Part shown: positions 18,150-29,009 of the stretch, in pieces
How positions within the stretch are numbered: the first letter of the stretch is position 1
How the letters are laid out: the number at the start of each line of letters is the position of its first letter
Assembly (NCBI GenBank): GCA_965199685.1
Contig: OZ241323.1
Coordinates: 434,001-498,000 of the forward strand
Direction: 5' to 3'
DNA from: SP5GCR1 sp965199685
GTDB lineage: Bacteria; Pseudomonadota; Gammaproteobacteria; Poriferisulfidales; Oxydemutatoraceae
DNA: 64,000 bases
Position numbers and translations under genes: made by a program
The notes under the pieces: model-generated
What the model saw: only the letters and a program-made list of their open reading frames with translations
Database searches by the model: none
What the model was told of the DNA's origin: nothing

Positions 18150-19274
18150 GCCAGATACATATTGGACTCTTTAGAACCTAATCTTCCCGCTAGAAAAAGT
18201 ACTTTTTCTAGCGGGAAAATCCCCAAAAAATTAAGCTAGACAACATGAAATATCAACACCTCGGCTATCGCATTAAAGGATTTTATAAAATAGCCTCTTT
18301 TTCTAATAAGTGGGAGGCTATGATGGCTACTGATACTAAACAAAAACTTGAGGCTTTAGAACTCTGGGAAAAACACGGTTTAATTGCGACGCTAGACTTT
18401 TATAAGGTGAGCCGTGCGACCCTATATCTGTGGAGAAAGCACTTTAATGAGTGCGGCGTATCGGCTTTGCAGGATGCAAGTAGAGCACCTCACCAGCGTC
18501 GCCGTCGTAATTGGTCTACTCAAATCACTGACGAGATTAGGCGACTGCGACACAGCTATCCCAATATGGGTGCACCGAAGATTTATTACTTCTTAAAGCC
18601 GTGGTGCGATGAACGAGGATTGAAGTGTCCGAAGCCTCGTACCATCGCACGATTGATTGCCGATGCAGCCGATAAAATGCGCTGCTCACCGCCGACCATC
18701 TCTGGCAGAACACGCAAAAGCAAGGCTGCTACACCACGCGCTCGTATCGCCAAAGGTGCTAAAGCCGAATTCCCCGGAGACTGCATGGCTATGGACACCA
18801 TCCATTATTTCGTTGGTCAAACCCGCTATTATCTGTTTACTGCGATTGATCATTACAGCCGTTTCGCTATGGCTATCACATGCCGACGCGCCAATAGTAA
18901 AAATGCTGCGGCATTTGCCAAGTTGGTGCATATGGTATTCCCTGGCAACATCTCTCAAGTACTGACCGATAACGGCAGTGAGTTTCAAGGAGACTTTGAT
19001 GCGTATCTACAACAACACAACATTAAACACTGTTATACTTATCCTCGTTGCCCTAAAATGAATGCCATAGACGAGAGATTTAACCGTACTATTCAAGAGG
19101 AGTTTGTGGCACATCATGTGGATATTCTGGAGGAAGATTTGGCACTTTTTAATGACGTATTATTTGAATATCTTGGTCGGTATAACTTCAGAAGGCCGCA
19201 CCAAAGCCTAGGCTATAAAACACCGGTAAAACAGCTTGCTTCTTTTTGCCCCCATTTGTCTAATATGTCATGGC
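18150..19274 (+). mobile_element. IS481/IS3-like insertion sequence, apparently intact
   Basis: Imperfect inverted ends are visible: GCCAGATACATATTGGAC at 18150-18167 and the reverse complement of GCCATGACATATTAGAC at 19258-19274. A 14-base direct repeat, ATCGTACAAGCTAT, lies at 18129-18142 and 19275-19288. It is adjacent to the right end but seven bases away from the left end, so it is not a simple target duplication and the exact ends are uncertain. One long transposase fills the element. Confidence 0.6.
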
Positions 19275-19297
19275 ATCGTACAAGCTATTGCATATAA
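18245..19297 (+). CDS. DDE integrase-type transposase (IS481/IS3-like)
   Basis: 350 residues in one uninterrupted frame. A helix-turn-helix N-terminus (ALELWEKHGLIATLDFYKVS) precedes an Arg-rich linker and an rve-type core with the three acidic residues in AMDTIHYF, LTDNGSEFQ and AIDERFNRTIQEEF. The C-terminus has NFRRPHQSLGYKTPV, usual for this superfamily. An alternative start is at the MM pair 26 codons in. The stop lies about 23 bases beyond my inferred right end, so either the frame runs out of the element or the end is misplaced. It is the only apparently functional transposase that is complete in the window. Confidence 0.88.
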   Translation: MKYQHLGYRIKGFYKIASFSNKWEAMMATDTKQKLEALELWEKHGLIATLDFYKVSRATLYLWRKHFNECGVSALQDASRAPHQRRRRNWSTQITDEIRRLRHSYPNMGAPKIYYFLKPWCDERGLKCPKPRTIARLIADAADKMRCSPPTISGRTRKSKAATPRARIAKGAKAEFPGDCMAMDTIHYFVGQTRYYLFTAIDHYSRFAMAITCRRANSKNAAAFAKLVHMVFPGNISQVLTDNGSEFQGDFDAYLQQHNIKHCYTYPRCPKMNAIDERFNRTIQEEFVAHHVDILEEDLALFNDVLFEYLGRYNFRRPHQSLGYKTPVKQLASFCPHLSNMSWHRTSYCI

Positions 19298-19315
19298 TTT
19301 ATGTTTGTATATAAT
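19288..19315 (+). promoter_or_regulatory. Possible promoter for the tRNA-23S unit
   Basis: TTGCAT (19288-19293) and a perfect TATAAT (19310-19315) are separated by 16 bases, just to the right of the IS481-like element and about 150 bases before tRNA-Ile. With no 16S gene upstream, the unit needs its own start signal, and this is the best match I see. Inferred only. Confidence 0.4.
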
Positions 19316-19463
19316 AAGCCTCCTTGCATAAATGGTGGCTTTGGGTCTCGCCTTTTATGTTTGACGATGAGGGTTTAGACTTCGGTTTTTGCTAGCTACG
19401 GACTGAATGTAGCACGATGGTTATCCGTTAACAACTAACACGAATTGTGCCAACTTGTTCAAC

Positions 19464-19540
<77 letters not shown>

Positions 19541-19610
19541 AATTAGAATGCGCGTTTGAGTGTGCTGGGTTGAAGCATTAAGTTGCTCGGATTTGAAAGT
19601 GATACAATAT

Positions 19611-19686
19611 GGGGCCGTAGCTCAGCTGGGAGAGCACCTGCTTTGCACGCAGGAGGTCAGGAGTTCGAGCCTCCTCGGCTCCACCA
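19611..19686 (+). tRNA. tRNA-Ala (TGC)
   Basis: 76-base cloverleaf starting GGGGCCGTAGCTCAGC and ending GGCTCCACCA with encoded CCA. The anticodon TGC is at 19644-19646 in the loop CTTTGCACG. It lies 70 bases after tRNA-Ile and about 240 before 23S, the order of a normal rRNA spacer. Confidence 0.97.
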
Positions 19687-19923
19687 TCAGCGGAGTGCGA
19701 ATAGAATTGCTTTTGCAATGGTGCAGTAGCAATTTTATTTACATTTTTGAGTGTGAAGGTTTTTTTAACAATAGAATATCATAGTCAAGGATATACATTG
19801 ATGTATATGTATGTATATTGCTAATTAATTATTAGTTTCAATTGTTAGTTCTTATAATGATAATGGCAAACATTTCGATGTATGGCTTATAGCTATACGA
19901 TGCGAGATTGTTTGAGGTTATAA

Positions 19924-22808
<2,885 letters not shown>

Positions 22809-22809
22809 T

Positions 22810-23054
22810 ATAACGCTCAAACAATTTTGAGCTTAAGGTATATAACAATTGAATCAATATACATAAGACAATCTATAACGCACAGCGGATATTGCATTTT
22901 GTGATGTCACTAGCAATTGAGCTAAAGTTCTGCACAATGTCACGCCGATTGACCTACTGGTTCAATCGGCGGTTCTATTTTTCAACATCTCTATATCGTG
23001 ATGTTTGTATCAAAGTAGTATAATTTATATTCTTAAATATTTATTGTCAACATA
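22810..23054. repeat. Spacer after 23S: hairpin and one palindromic repeat, no 5S rRNA
   Basis: A 7-base-pair hairpin GCTCAAA-CAAT-TTTGAGC is at 22815-22832, overlapping the processing stem; it has no T-run. I searched the spacer for a 5S gene and found none. At 22929-22980 is the palindromic repeat TTCTGCACAATGTCACGCCG with its TGACC-TACTGG-TTCA centre, here followed by a T-rich tail that could make it the terminator. Confidence 0.6.
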
Positions 23055-24071
23055 ATGATTAGGTTTATATGCAATCTTTGGCGAAGCCTTAAGGCTTTGA
23101 TTCTTGCCATTTATGTATTTCATATCGTACTCCAAGAATTTTTTAACTATAGAAATTCGTATATAGGTGTCATTTTGTCTCGATTCAAAGAACCGAATGA
23201 ACGGATTTCTCTCCTTTTTTTTGTACGATCTGTTATACCTTCTGCAATAGCAGCTTACCAAGAATCGGTTGAGCTACTCTCTGACAACCCGTCCCTATCG
23301 GTTCGATTTTATACGATAATCGGAGCGGCATGGTTTAGTGAAAAAATAGGTATCAATATCAGAGTGAGTTCTCCTGGTTTGGATAATCTCTTTGGAAACC
23401 TTCTATTGACACATTCACAGCAGTATCAATTTGAAGATAACAAACAGTTTAGGTCTAATGCTAAAATGTTACTGGAATTTTATGCAAAAACCGTGATCCC
23501 GTCCGAGTACGGTAACAAAATAATCTCACAGCTAGCAATTAAGGAGGAATTTTCTAGCCAAGCCGACGAGTGGATTAATGGTAATCTGCAAGGGGATTGG
23601 GTAGGTGTTCATTACAGAGGAGGAGATCGTGCGATATTTATAAATAGATTTATGGAGAAAGGGTCCTATATTGCTTATCTAAAAGAGGTTTTGGATGATC
23701 GTTGCAATATCTTTGCCTGTTCCGATCAAACGCAGTTCATTGAACAAATAAAAGATGCCTTCCCTGGTAGGGTTTTTTGTAGAGAGATTATGCGATCTTA
23801 CGATAGTAGGCCTTTACATATAGATGAAGAATATTGTGGCACTGAACAGATGAAAGACGCGCTCATGGATATCTTAATCCTATCAAAGGCGAAACTAATT
23901 TATACGACAGGGTCATGGTTTGTAGATATAGTTAGATTTTTTAATCCTTCGGTAAAAATTGTCTCTTTGTCAAGATTTAGTTATCATCAGAAAATCAACA
24001 ACTTCATTCCAGTGCCTAAAGCACATCTTATAAATAAAAAAAGTAAAGAAATTCCGAGTAATTCTGATTAA
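23055..24071 (+). CDS. Putative NodZ/O-FucT-like fucosyltransferase
   Basis: 338 residues. The central VGVHYRGGDR (183-192) matches the GDP-fucose-binding motif of alpha-1,6- and protein-O-fucosyltransferases. The following IFACSDQTQFIEQIKDAFPG strand-helix and the C-terminal DILILSKAKLIYTTGSWF complete the donor-binding half, as in NodZ. A hydrophobic N-terminal stretch (residues 11-30) could be a signal anchor. The gene is AT-rich compared with the housekeeping genes and stands alone between the rRNA unit and a convergent esterase, which suggests acquisition. The acceptor is unknown: a surface glycan or a host-like glycan are both possible. Confidence 0.6.
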   Translation: MIRFICNLWRSLKALILAIYVFHIVLQEFFNYRNSYIGVILSRFKEPNERISLLFFVRSVIPSAIAAYQESVELLSDNPSLSVRFYTIIGAAWFSEKIGINIRVSSPGLDNLFGNLLLTHSQQYQFEDNKQFRSNAKMLLEFYAKTVIPSEYGNKIISQLAIKEEFSSQADEWINGNLQGDWVGVHYRGGDRAIFINRFMEKGSYIAYLKEVLDDRCNIFACSDQTQFIEQIKDAFPGRVFCREIMRSYDSRPLHIDEEYCGTEQMKDALMDILILSKAKLIYTTGSWFVDIVRFFNPSVKIVSLSRFSYHQKINNFIPVPKAHLINKKSKEIPSNSD

Positions 24072-24156
24072 AAAGAGCTGCTACTTAATGCGGTAGCACA
24101 AGTGCAGTGTTGCTCCATTCCTCTCCTGTGGAAGGAGACAGGCACCCCATTTGCTT
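24072..24156. repeat. Short repeat remnants between convergent genes
   Basis: A GCTGCTAC/GTAGCAC hairpin is followed by a CTCCATTCCTCTCCTGTGGA unit related to the CCCCTCC/GGAGGGG palindromes at 37375, 49403 and 61630. It sits where two genes converge and could end transcription of both. Confidence 0.45.
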
Positions 24157-24840
24157 TTACAAAATTTCGGTAAGCCAGCGTGTCCAAACATCTAGCACGC
24201 GTTGGTCTATAGAGTGATCCAGTTCATCGAATACATGCGACTGCACATCAAAGCCAGCATCTTCAAGCAACTTTGGCATTGGGCTTACGGCTTGGTGTGG
24301 AATGATCGGGTCTAGGGTGCCGTGGGTTAATAACACTGGTGTGCCGCCATTGTCAGGTATTGCTTCTCCACGCGGTAAATAACCTGACCACGAGAAGGCT
24401 CCGGCGAAGCGCTTTGTTTCGTTGAATAGGCTGTACATTGCAAGTGCGCCACCTTGTGAAAAACCTCCGACGATGATTTTATTTTCGGGCACTCCGTCTG
24501 CGATCAATTCATCAACCAATTGCCTGATGAGTTTTAAGGATCGCTCCAGACCTAACTTGTCTTCTTGCGGCTGGGCATCTTCCAGTGCCATGATATCAAA
24601 CCACGCCGGCATTTTCATCCCGCCGTTTAATGTCACCGGCTGTATCGGAGCTTGTGGCACGAAGAAAGAGATGCGCTCTTTATCGGGCAAGGGTAGCATA
24701 GAAAGACCGTCAGCAAAGTCGTCGGCAGAAGCACCTAAGCCGTGCAACAAAATGATGCCGCCGATTGCGCTTTGCTCGGCAGGTTTTTTAATGCCTTGCC
24801 AATTCCCTTTAGGGTTTGTAATGTGAGATGTTTGTATCAT
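24157..24840 (-). CDS. Carboxylesterase/phospholipase-family alpha/beta hydrolase
   Basis: 227-residue serine hydrolase of the PF02230 group (carboxylesterase or lysophospholipase/acyl-thioesterase type). The oxyanion stretch is LLHGLGASADDF, the nucleophile is Ser128 in GGFSQGGA, and Asp177 in THGTLDPIIPH and His209 in ELDHSID complete the triad. No signal peptide is seen, so it is cytosolic. It follows the 5-oxoprolinase gene by 24 bases on the same strand. The substrate cannot be told from sequence. Confidence 0.88.
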   Translation of the reverse strand: MIQTSHITNPKGNWQGIKKPAEQSAIGGIILLHGLGASADDFADGLSMLPLPDKERISFFVPQAPIQPVTLNGGMKMPAWFDIMALEDAQPQEDKLGLERSLKLIRQLVDELIADGVPENKIIVGGFSQGGALAMYSLFNETKRFAGAFSWSGYLPRGEAIPDNGGTPVLLTHGTLDPIIPHQAVSPMPKLLEDAGFDVQSHVFDELDHSIDQRVLDVWTRWLTEIL

Positions 24841-24864
24841 AATTAGTTCCTTTATGTGTTGTGG

Positions 24865-27800
24865 TTATTGAGGTTCACCGAAACCACCGCCACCAGGTGT
24901 TGCAATGATTAGGGTGTCGCCTTCGTGCATTGCAACGGTGGTGTTTGCGGTTAATGGTTCCATTTTACCACCTTTGCGTCGAACGCTATTTTGTCCGCAC
25001 AACCCGGGCTTGCCTCCGTTTAGTCCAAAAGGTGCTATTGTACGATGACTCGATAATATTGATGCACTCATCGCTTGCAAAAAAGTTATTTCGCGAACGA
25101 CACCGTTGCCACCGCGATATTTGCCATCGCCGCCGCTACCGACGCGTATACCGAAATTTTCTAATAATACTGGGAATCTTGATTCTAAAATCTCGGGATC
25201 GGTGAGCCTGGAATTCGTCATGTGGGTATGAATCGCACTTGCACCGTCAAAACTCGTGCCAGCACCGGCACCACCGCATAAGGTTTCGTAATATTGATAT
25301 TGCTGATTACCAAAACTTAGATTGTTCATCGTGCCTTGCGAGGCGGCGAGTACGCCTAATGCTCCGTACAATGCGTTAACGATTGCTTGAGAGGTTTCAA
25401 CATTACCGGCAACGACCGCAGACGGATAGCTAGGGTTCAACAAACTATCCTCAGGAATAATCAGTTGTATGGGTTTTAGACAACCTTCGTTTAATGGTAT
25501 GTCGGTATTAATTAAGGTGCGAAAGACATATAACACTGCGGCGCGAGCAACTGCTGCTGGTGCATGGAAATTAGTTTTGGTTTGTCTAGACGTGCCAGTA
25601 AAATTGACAATTGCCGATTGCTTATCTTTAGCAATAGAAACCTGAACCTTGATAACACCATCGTGTTCCAAAGGATAAACGAATTGTCCACTATGCAAAG
25701 TCTTTAGCGCATTGCGCACCGCAATCTCGGCATTATCCTGTATATGTTGCATATACGAGCAAACCGTTTCTAGCCCGAAACCGTCTATCATGTTTTTGAG
25801 TTCGGCAACACCTTTTTGGTTTGCCGCAATCTGTGCCTTCAAGTCGTCTATGTTCGTGTCTATGTTGCGTGCTGGCCAAACGGCACTTGCCAACATCTCT
25901 CTGAGTGCCTGCTCATGGAAACAACCGTTGCGTACTGCCAAAAAGCAATCTATCAAAACACCTTCTTCCTCTATGTGGCAGCTATTCGGTGGCATAGAAC
26001 CTGGGGTGATACCACCTATATCGGCATGATGCCCGCGACACGCGACATAGAACAGCGGTTTTGCACCATCGGCAGTATCGTTTTGTTGATAGAACACTGG
26101 TGTGATAACGGTGATGTCGGGCAGATGGGTGCCACCTTGATAGGGGCTATTCAAGACATAGGCATCGCCGTCTTGCATCGTTGCTTGGCATTGCTGAATC
26201 ACTGAGCGCACCGTCTCTCCCATAGAACCTAAATGCACCGGCACATGGGGTGCATTTGCCACCAAACCGCCGTCTTGATCAAATATTGCGCACGAAAAAT
26301 CCAGCCGCTCTTTGATATTAACTGAGTGTGCGGTGTTTGCAAGCGTGATGCCCATTTGTTCGGCGATAGACATATAAAGGTGATTGAAAATTTCCAGCTT
26401 TACCGGATTTGGTTTAGTTGCATCGTCTTTGCTCGGACTTTGCGAATGTTTGCTTAATGGCTTTTGTCTTTTGAGCAGTAGATTATTTTGATCGGTGATT
26501 TCCGCTTGCCATCGTGGTTCTATGACGATGGTTTGGGTTTGCTCTACGATCAGCGCAGGTCCCTTTATAGTTTGATTGGGAGATAACGCACTGCGTTCGT
26601 ATAGCATGGCTTCCTGCAAACCGTCGCTCGTATAAAAACCAATTTTTACCGGTTTTATTTTCTTTGCTGGATGGCTGGTTGAGGCGGTATGCGATTTCGC
26701 CTCACTGCTCGTTGTGGTAATTGCTTCTACCGACAAACTAGCGATAATAAGCGGAGTCTCAGGTAATATAAAACCGAATCTTTTTCGGTGCAATGTTTCA
26801 AATGCTGTGTGCAAATTTTCATGCCGATTGAAATCAAGTTCTAATGTAAAGTCGCTGCCTTGATAGCGGATATGAACACGCTTAATAATACGCACTGGGT
26901 TTGAGTCGGTGTTGTGTGCCGTGATTTCGGCTTTGGCTTGTGTTTCCAGTGTTTGCCATATAGGATCCAACGCATCGCTGTCGGTCTCTGCTAGCGGTCG
27001 TTCAACGCTACAGGTACGCAGTGCGCTTGAGCTGGCAAGGCCTATGCCGTAGGCAGATAGCACGCTTGCAAGCGGATGTATCAGTATTTGCTTGATGCCT
27101 AACAAGTCAGCGACACTACAGGCATGCTGTCCGCCTGCACCTCCGAAGCAACATAAGGTATAGCGGCTTACATCATAGCCGCGCTGCACTGATATTTTTT
27201 TTATCGCCTGTGCCATATTGTTGACCGCAACCGAAAGAAAACCCAATGCAACCTCGGCTGAAGAACGGTGTTCGTTGTCAGTGGCATTTATCTTTTCGGT
27301 TAAAGCCAAAAACTTTTTCCGAACGATGTCCAAATCCAAACTTTGTTTTCCGTCATCGCCGAACAAAGACGGGAAATAATCGGCTTGTATGCGACCTAAA
27401 ATTAGGTTGCAATCAGTCACAGTCAAAGGACCTCCTTTGCGATAACACGCAGGTCCGGGATCGGCTCCTGCTGATTTCGGTCCCACTTGATAACGCCCAC
27501 TGCTAAACTCAATGATAGAGCCACCACCTGCTGCAATCGTATGTATGTTCAACATCGGCGATTGCAAATGGATGCCGGCAACTTGGCTATCAAAAGTACG
27601 CTCGTAGTGTCCCGAATAGTGCGAGACATCAGTTGAGGTGCCGCCCATATCAAAGCCGATGATACGCTTAAATCCTAATTGCAAGCCGGTTTCCACTGCA
27701 CCGACAATGCCGCCGGCGGGACCCGACAATAGGCTATTTACTGCACGAAAGCTCGCGGCATCGCTGAGTCCACCGCTTGATTGCATAAACGAAATTTTAA

Positions 27801-28497
27801 TACCGGGCAATGCTTCGGATATGCGACGCACATAGCGTAGCAATACGGGTGATAGATACGCGTCCACTACGGTCGTACCACCGCGTGCCACGAACTTTAT
27901 CATCGGACTTACTTCGTGCGATGCCGAGATTTGTGTGTATCCTATCTGTTTAGCAATGTCACCCAAGATTTTCTCGTGAGACGGATATTTATAGCCATGC
28001 ATCAAACAGATAGCACAAGTGCGTATACCGTCGTGGTATGCGGATTCAAGCAGACGTTTTGTTGCCACCGTATCGACCTCAGTTAGCACATTGCCGTTTG
28101 CATCTACACGCTCGTCTATTTCTATGACAAGCTCATAAAGCGGGTCGGGTAGTTTGATATTGAGTGCAAATAATTCGGGGCGCGCCTGATAAGCTATGCG
28201 TAACGCATCGGCAAAACCTCGGCTAACGAGTAGCACAGTACGATCGCCTTTATGTTCCAGCAATGCGTTGGTTGCCACCGTCGTACCCATGCGCACATCG
28301 GCAATCCGTTCAGTGGGTATCGGCACGTCGGCAACCCCTAAAACATCTCTGATACCTTGCAAAGCCGCATCGGAATAGCGTTGCGGATTTTCCGAAAGCA
28401 ATTTATGGACGATTAATTCGCCGTCGGTATTTTTCGCGACGATGTCGGTAAAAGTGCCGCCTCTATCAATCCAAAAATGCCATTTGTCATTCTTCAT
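24865..28497 (-). CDS. 5-oxoprolinase / hydantoinase A-B fusion
   Basis: ATP-dependent enzyme that opens 5-oxoproline to glutamate, or a related N-methylhydantoinase. About 1210 residues hold both halves: a HyuA-type ASKHA ATPase domain first (WIDRGGTFTDIVAK, RMGTTVATNALLEHKG, GFDMGGTSTDVS, CFGGAGGQHACSVADLLG) and a HyuB-type domain from about residue 700 (VHLGSMGETVRSV, NSPYQGGTHLPDITVITPVF, ending IATPGGGGFG). The single-chain layout matches eukaryotic-type OPLAH and many bacterial forms. I prefer the ATG at 28497; the six codons upstream fall inside a dispersed repeat. Confidence 0.9.
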   Translation of the reverse strand: MKNDKWHFWIDRGGTFTDIVAKNTDGELIVHKLLSENPQRYSDAALQGIRDVLGVADVPIPTERIADVRMGTTVATNALLEHKGDRTVLLVSRGFADALRIAYQARPELFALNIKLPDPLYELVIEIDERVDANGNVLTEVDTVATKRLLESAYHDGIRTCAICLMHGYKYPSHEKILGDIAKQIGYTQISASHEVSPMIKFVARGGTTVVDAYLSPVLLRYVRRISEALPGIKISFMQSSGGLSDAASFRAVNSLLSGPAGGIVGAVETGLQLGFKRIIGFDMGGTSTDVSHYSGHYERTFDSQVAGIHLQSPMLNIHTIAAGGGSIIEFSSGRYQVGPKSAGADPGPACYRKGGPLTVTDCNLILGRIQADYFPSLFGDDGKQSLDLDIVRKKFLALTEKINATDNEHRSSAEVALGFLSVAVNNMAQAIKKISVQRGYDVSRYTLCCFGGAGGQHACSVADLLGIKQILIHPLASVLSAYGIGLASSSALRTCSVERPLAETDSDALDPIWQTLETQAKAEITAHNTDSNPVRIIKRVHIRYQGSDFTLELDFNRHENLHTAFETLHRKRFGFILPETPLIIASLSVEAITTTSSEAKSHTASTSHPAKKIKPVKIGFYTSDGLQEAMLYERSALSPNQTIKGPALIVEQTQTIVIEPRWQAEITDQNNLLLKRQKPLSKHSQSPSKDDATKPNPVKLEIFNHLYMSIAEQMGITLANTAHSVNIKERLDFSCAIFDQDGGLVANAPHVPVHLGSMGETVRSVIQQCQATMQDGDAYVLNSPYQGGTHLPDITVITPVFYQQNDTADGAKPLFYVACRGHHADIGGITPGSMPPNSCHIEEEGVLIDCFLAVRNGCFHEQALREMLASAVWPARNIDTNIDDLKAQIAANQKGVAELKNMIDGFGLETVCSYMQHIQDNAEIAVRNALKTLHSGQFVYPLEHDGVIKVQVSIAKDKQSAIVNFTGTSRQTKTNFHAPAAVARAAVLYVFRTLINTDIPLNEGCLKPIQLIIPEDSLLNPSYPSAVVAGNVETSQAIVNALYGALGVLAASQGTMNNLSFGNQQYQYYETLCGGAGAGTSFDGASAIHTHMTNSRLTDPEILESRFPVLLENFGIRVGSGGDGKYRGGNGVVREITFLQAMSASILSSHRTIAPFGLNGGKPGLCGQNSVRRKGGKMEPLTANTTVAMHEGDTLIIATPGGGGFGEPQ

Positions 28498-28560
28498 ATA
28501 TCTGTAGGGGCACAATGAACTGCCGATTGACCTACTGGCTCAATCAGTGATTCTACTGAC
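28498..28560. repeat. Palindromic repeat at the 5-oxoprolinase start
   Basis: GTAGGGGCACAATGAACTGC leads into the GCCGATTGACC-TACTGG-CTCAATC palindrome. It lies directly upstream of the chosen start and inside the extended reading frame, so it occupies the 5' untranslated region. Confidence 0.55.
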
Positions 28561-28606
28561 GGGGTGGTTGTAAACGTGGGGTTGCTAAAAAAATTGACAG
28601 TCTCTG

Positions 28607-28861
28607 TTACAGAAACCTTATCATCAATCCGACTGCTGCAATTATTACTCCGGTATTTATTGCAACAACCGTATAGATTAGTTTAGTTAGCTTCGTCTCT
28701 AGTTCCGCTATCGTTTTTTCTACCTTTGCTATCTCTGCTTTTAAGTCTGCTTTGGTAATTACTTCCTTTGAACTAGCAATATCAGCAACCGCTTCCTTTG
28801 CTTCGTCATCGGATACCTCCGGTATTTTTCTTAATGTGTTGTATAACGCGATCTCAGTCAT
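28607..28861 (-). CDS. Small coiled-coil membrane protein (DUF1640/CCDC90-like), copy 1
   Basis: 84 residues: an acidic, Ala-rich helical N-terminus, a heptad-like Lys/Glu coiled coil (ADLKAEIAKVEKTIAELETK, residues 39-58) and one C-terminal membrane helix (VVAINTGVIIAAVGLMI). The pattern matches bacterial DUF1640/CCDC90-like proteins. It is a clear paralogue of the gene at 31118-31351, with the same ends (AVGLMI-K/R-FL). Role unknown. Confidence 0.65.
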   Translation of the reverse strand: MTEIALYNTLRKIPEVSDDEAKEAVADIASSKEVITKADLKAEIAKVEKTIAELETKLTKLIYTVVAINTGVIIAAVGLMIRFL

Positions 28862-28954
28862 TTCTATTTACTCTAGTATGCAAAGTTTAACATATTCCGA
28901 GATATTTTACTTTCTTTTGTACGATGCTAATGCCTGCTTCTGAGACCACCTCAT

Positions 28955-29009
28955 CAGGGAAGTAGAATCGCTGATTATCGCCGAGTGGAACTGTCACTTG
29001 TGCAATCGC
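28955..29009. repeat. Repeat unit downstream of argH
   Basis: The unit GATTATCGCCGAGTGGAAC (compare 10470, 15600 and 39013) with a degraded palindrome follows the argH stop. It may help to end transcription. Confidence 0.45.

Noticed and set aside
19298..19463. Possible 16S rRNA 3' fragment before tRNA-Ile
   Set aside because: No match to the conserved 16S end (no CACCTCCTT context or GTAACCGTAGG-like block); CCTCCTTGC at 19319 is isolated.
19560..19784. Open frame across tRNA-Ala
   Set aside because: Covers a tRNA gene and has no ribosome site.
22810..23054. Possible 5S rRNA
   Set aside because: No GCCTGG-type start, no CCGAACTC-like loop, and half of the stretch is a dispersed repeat.
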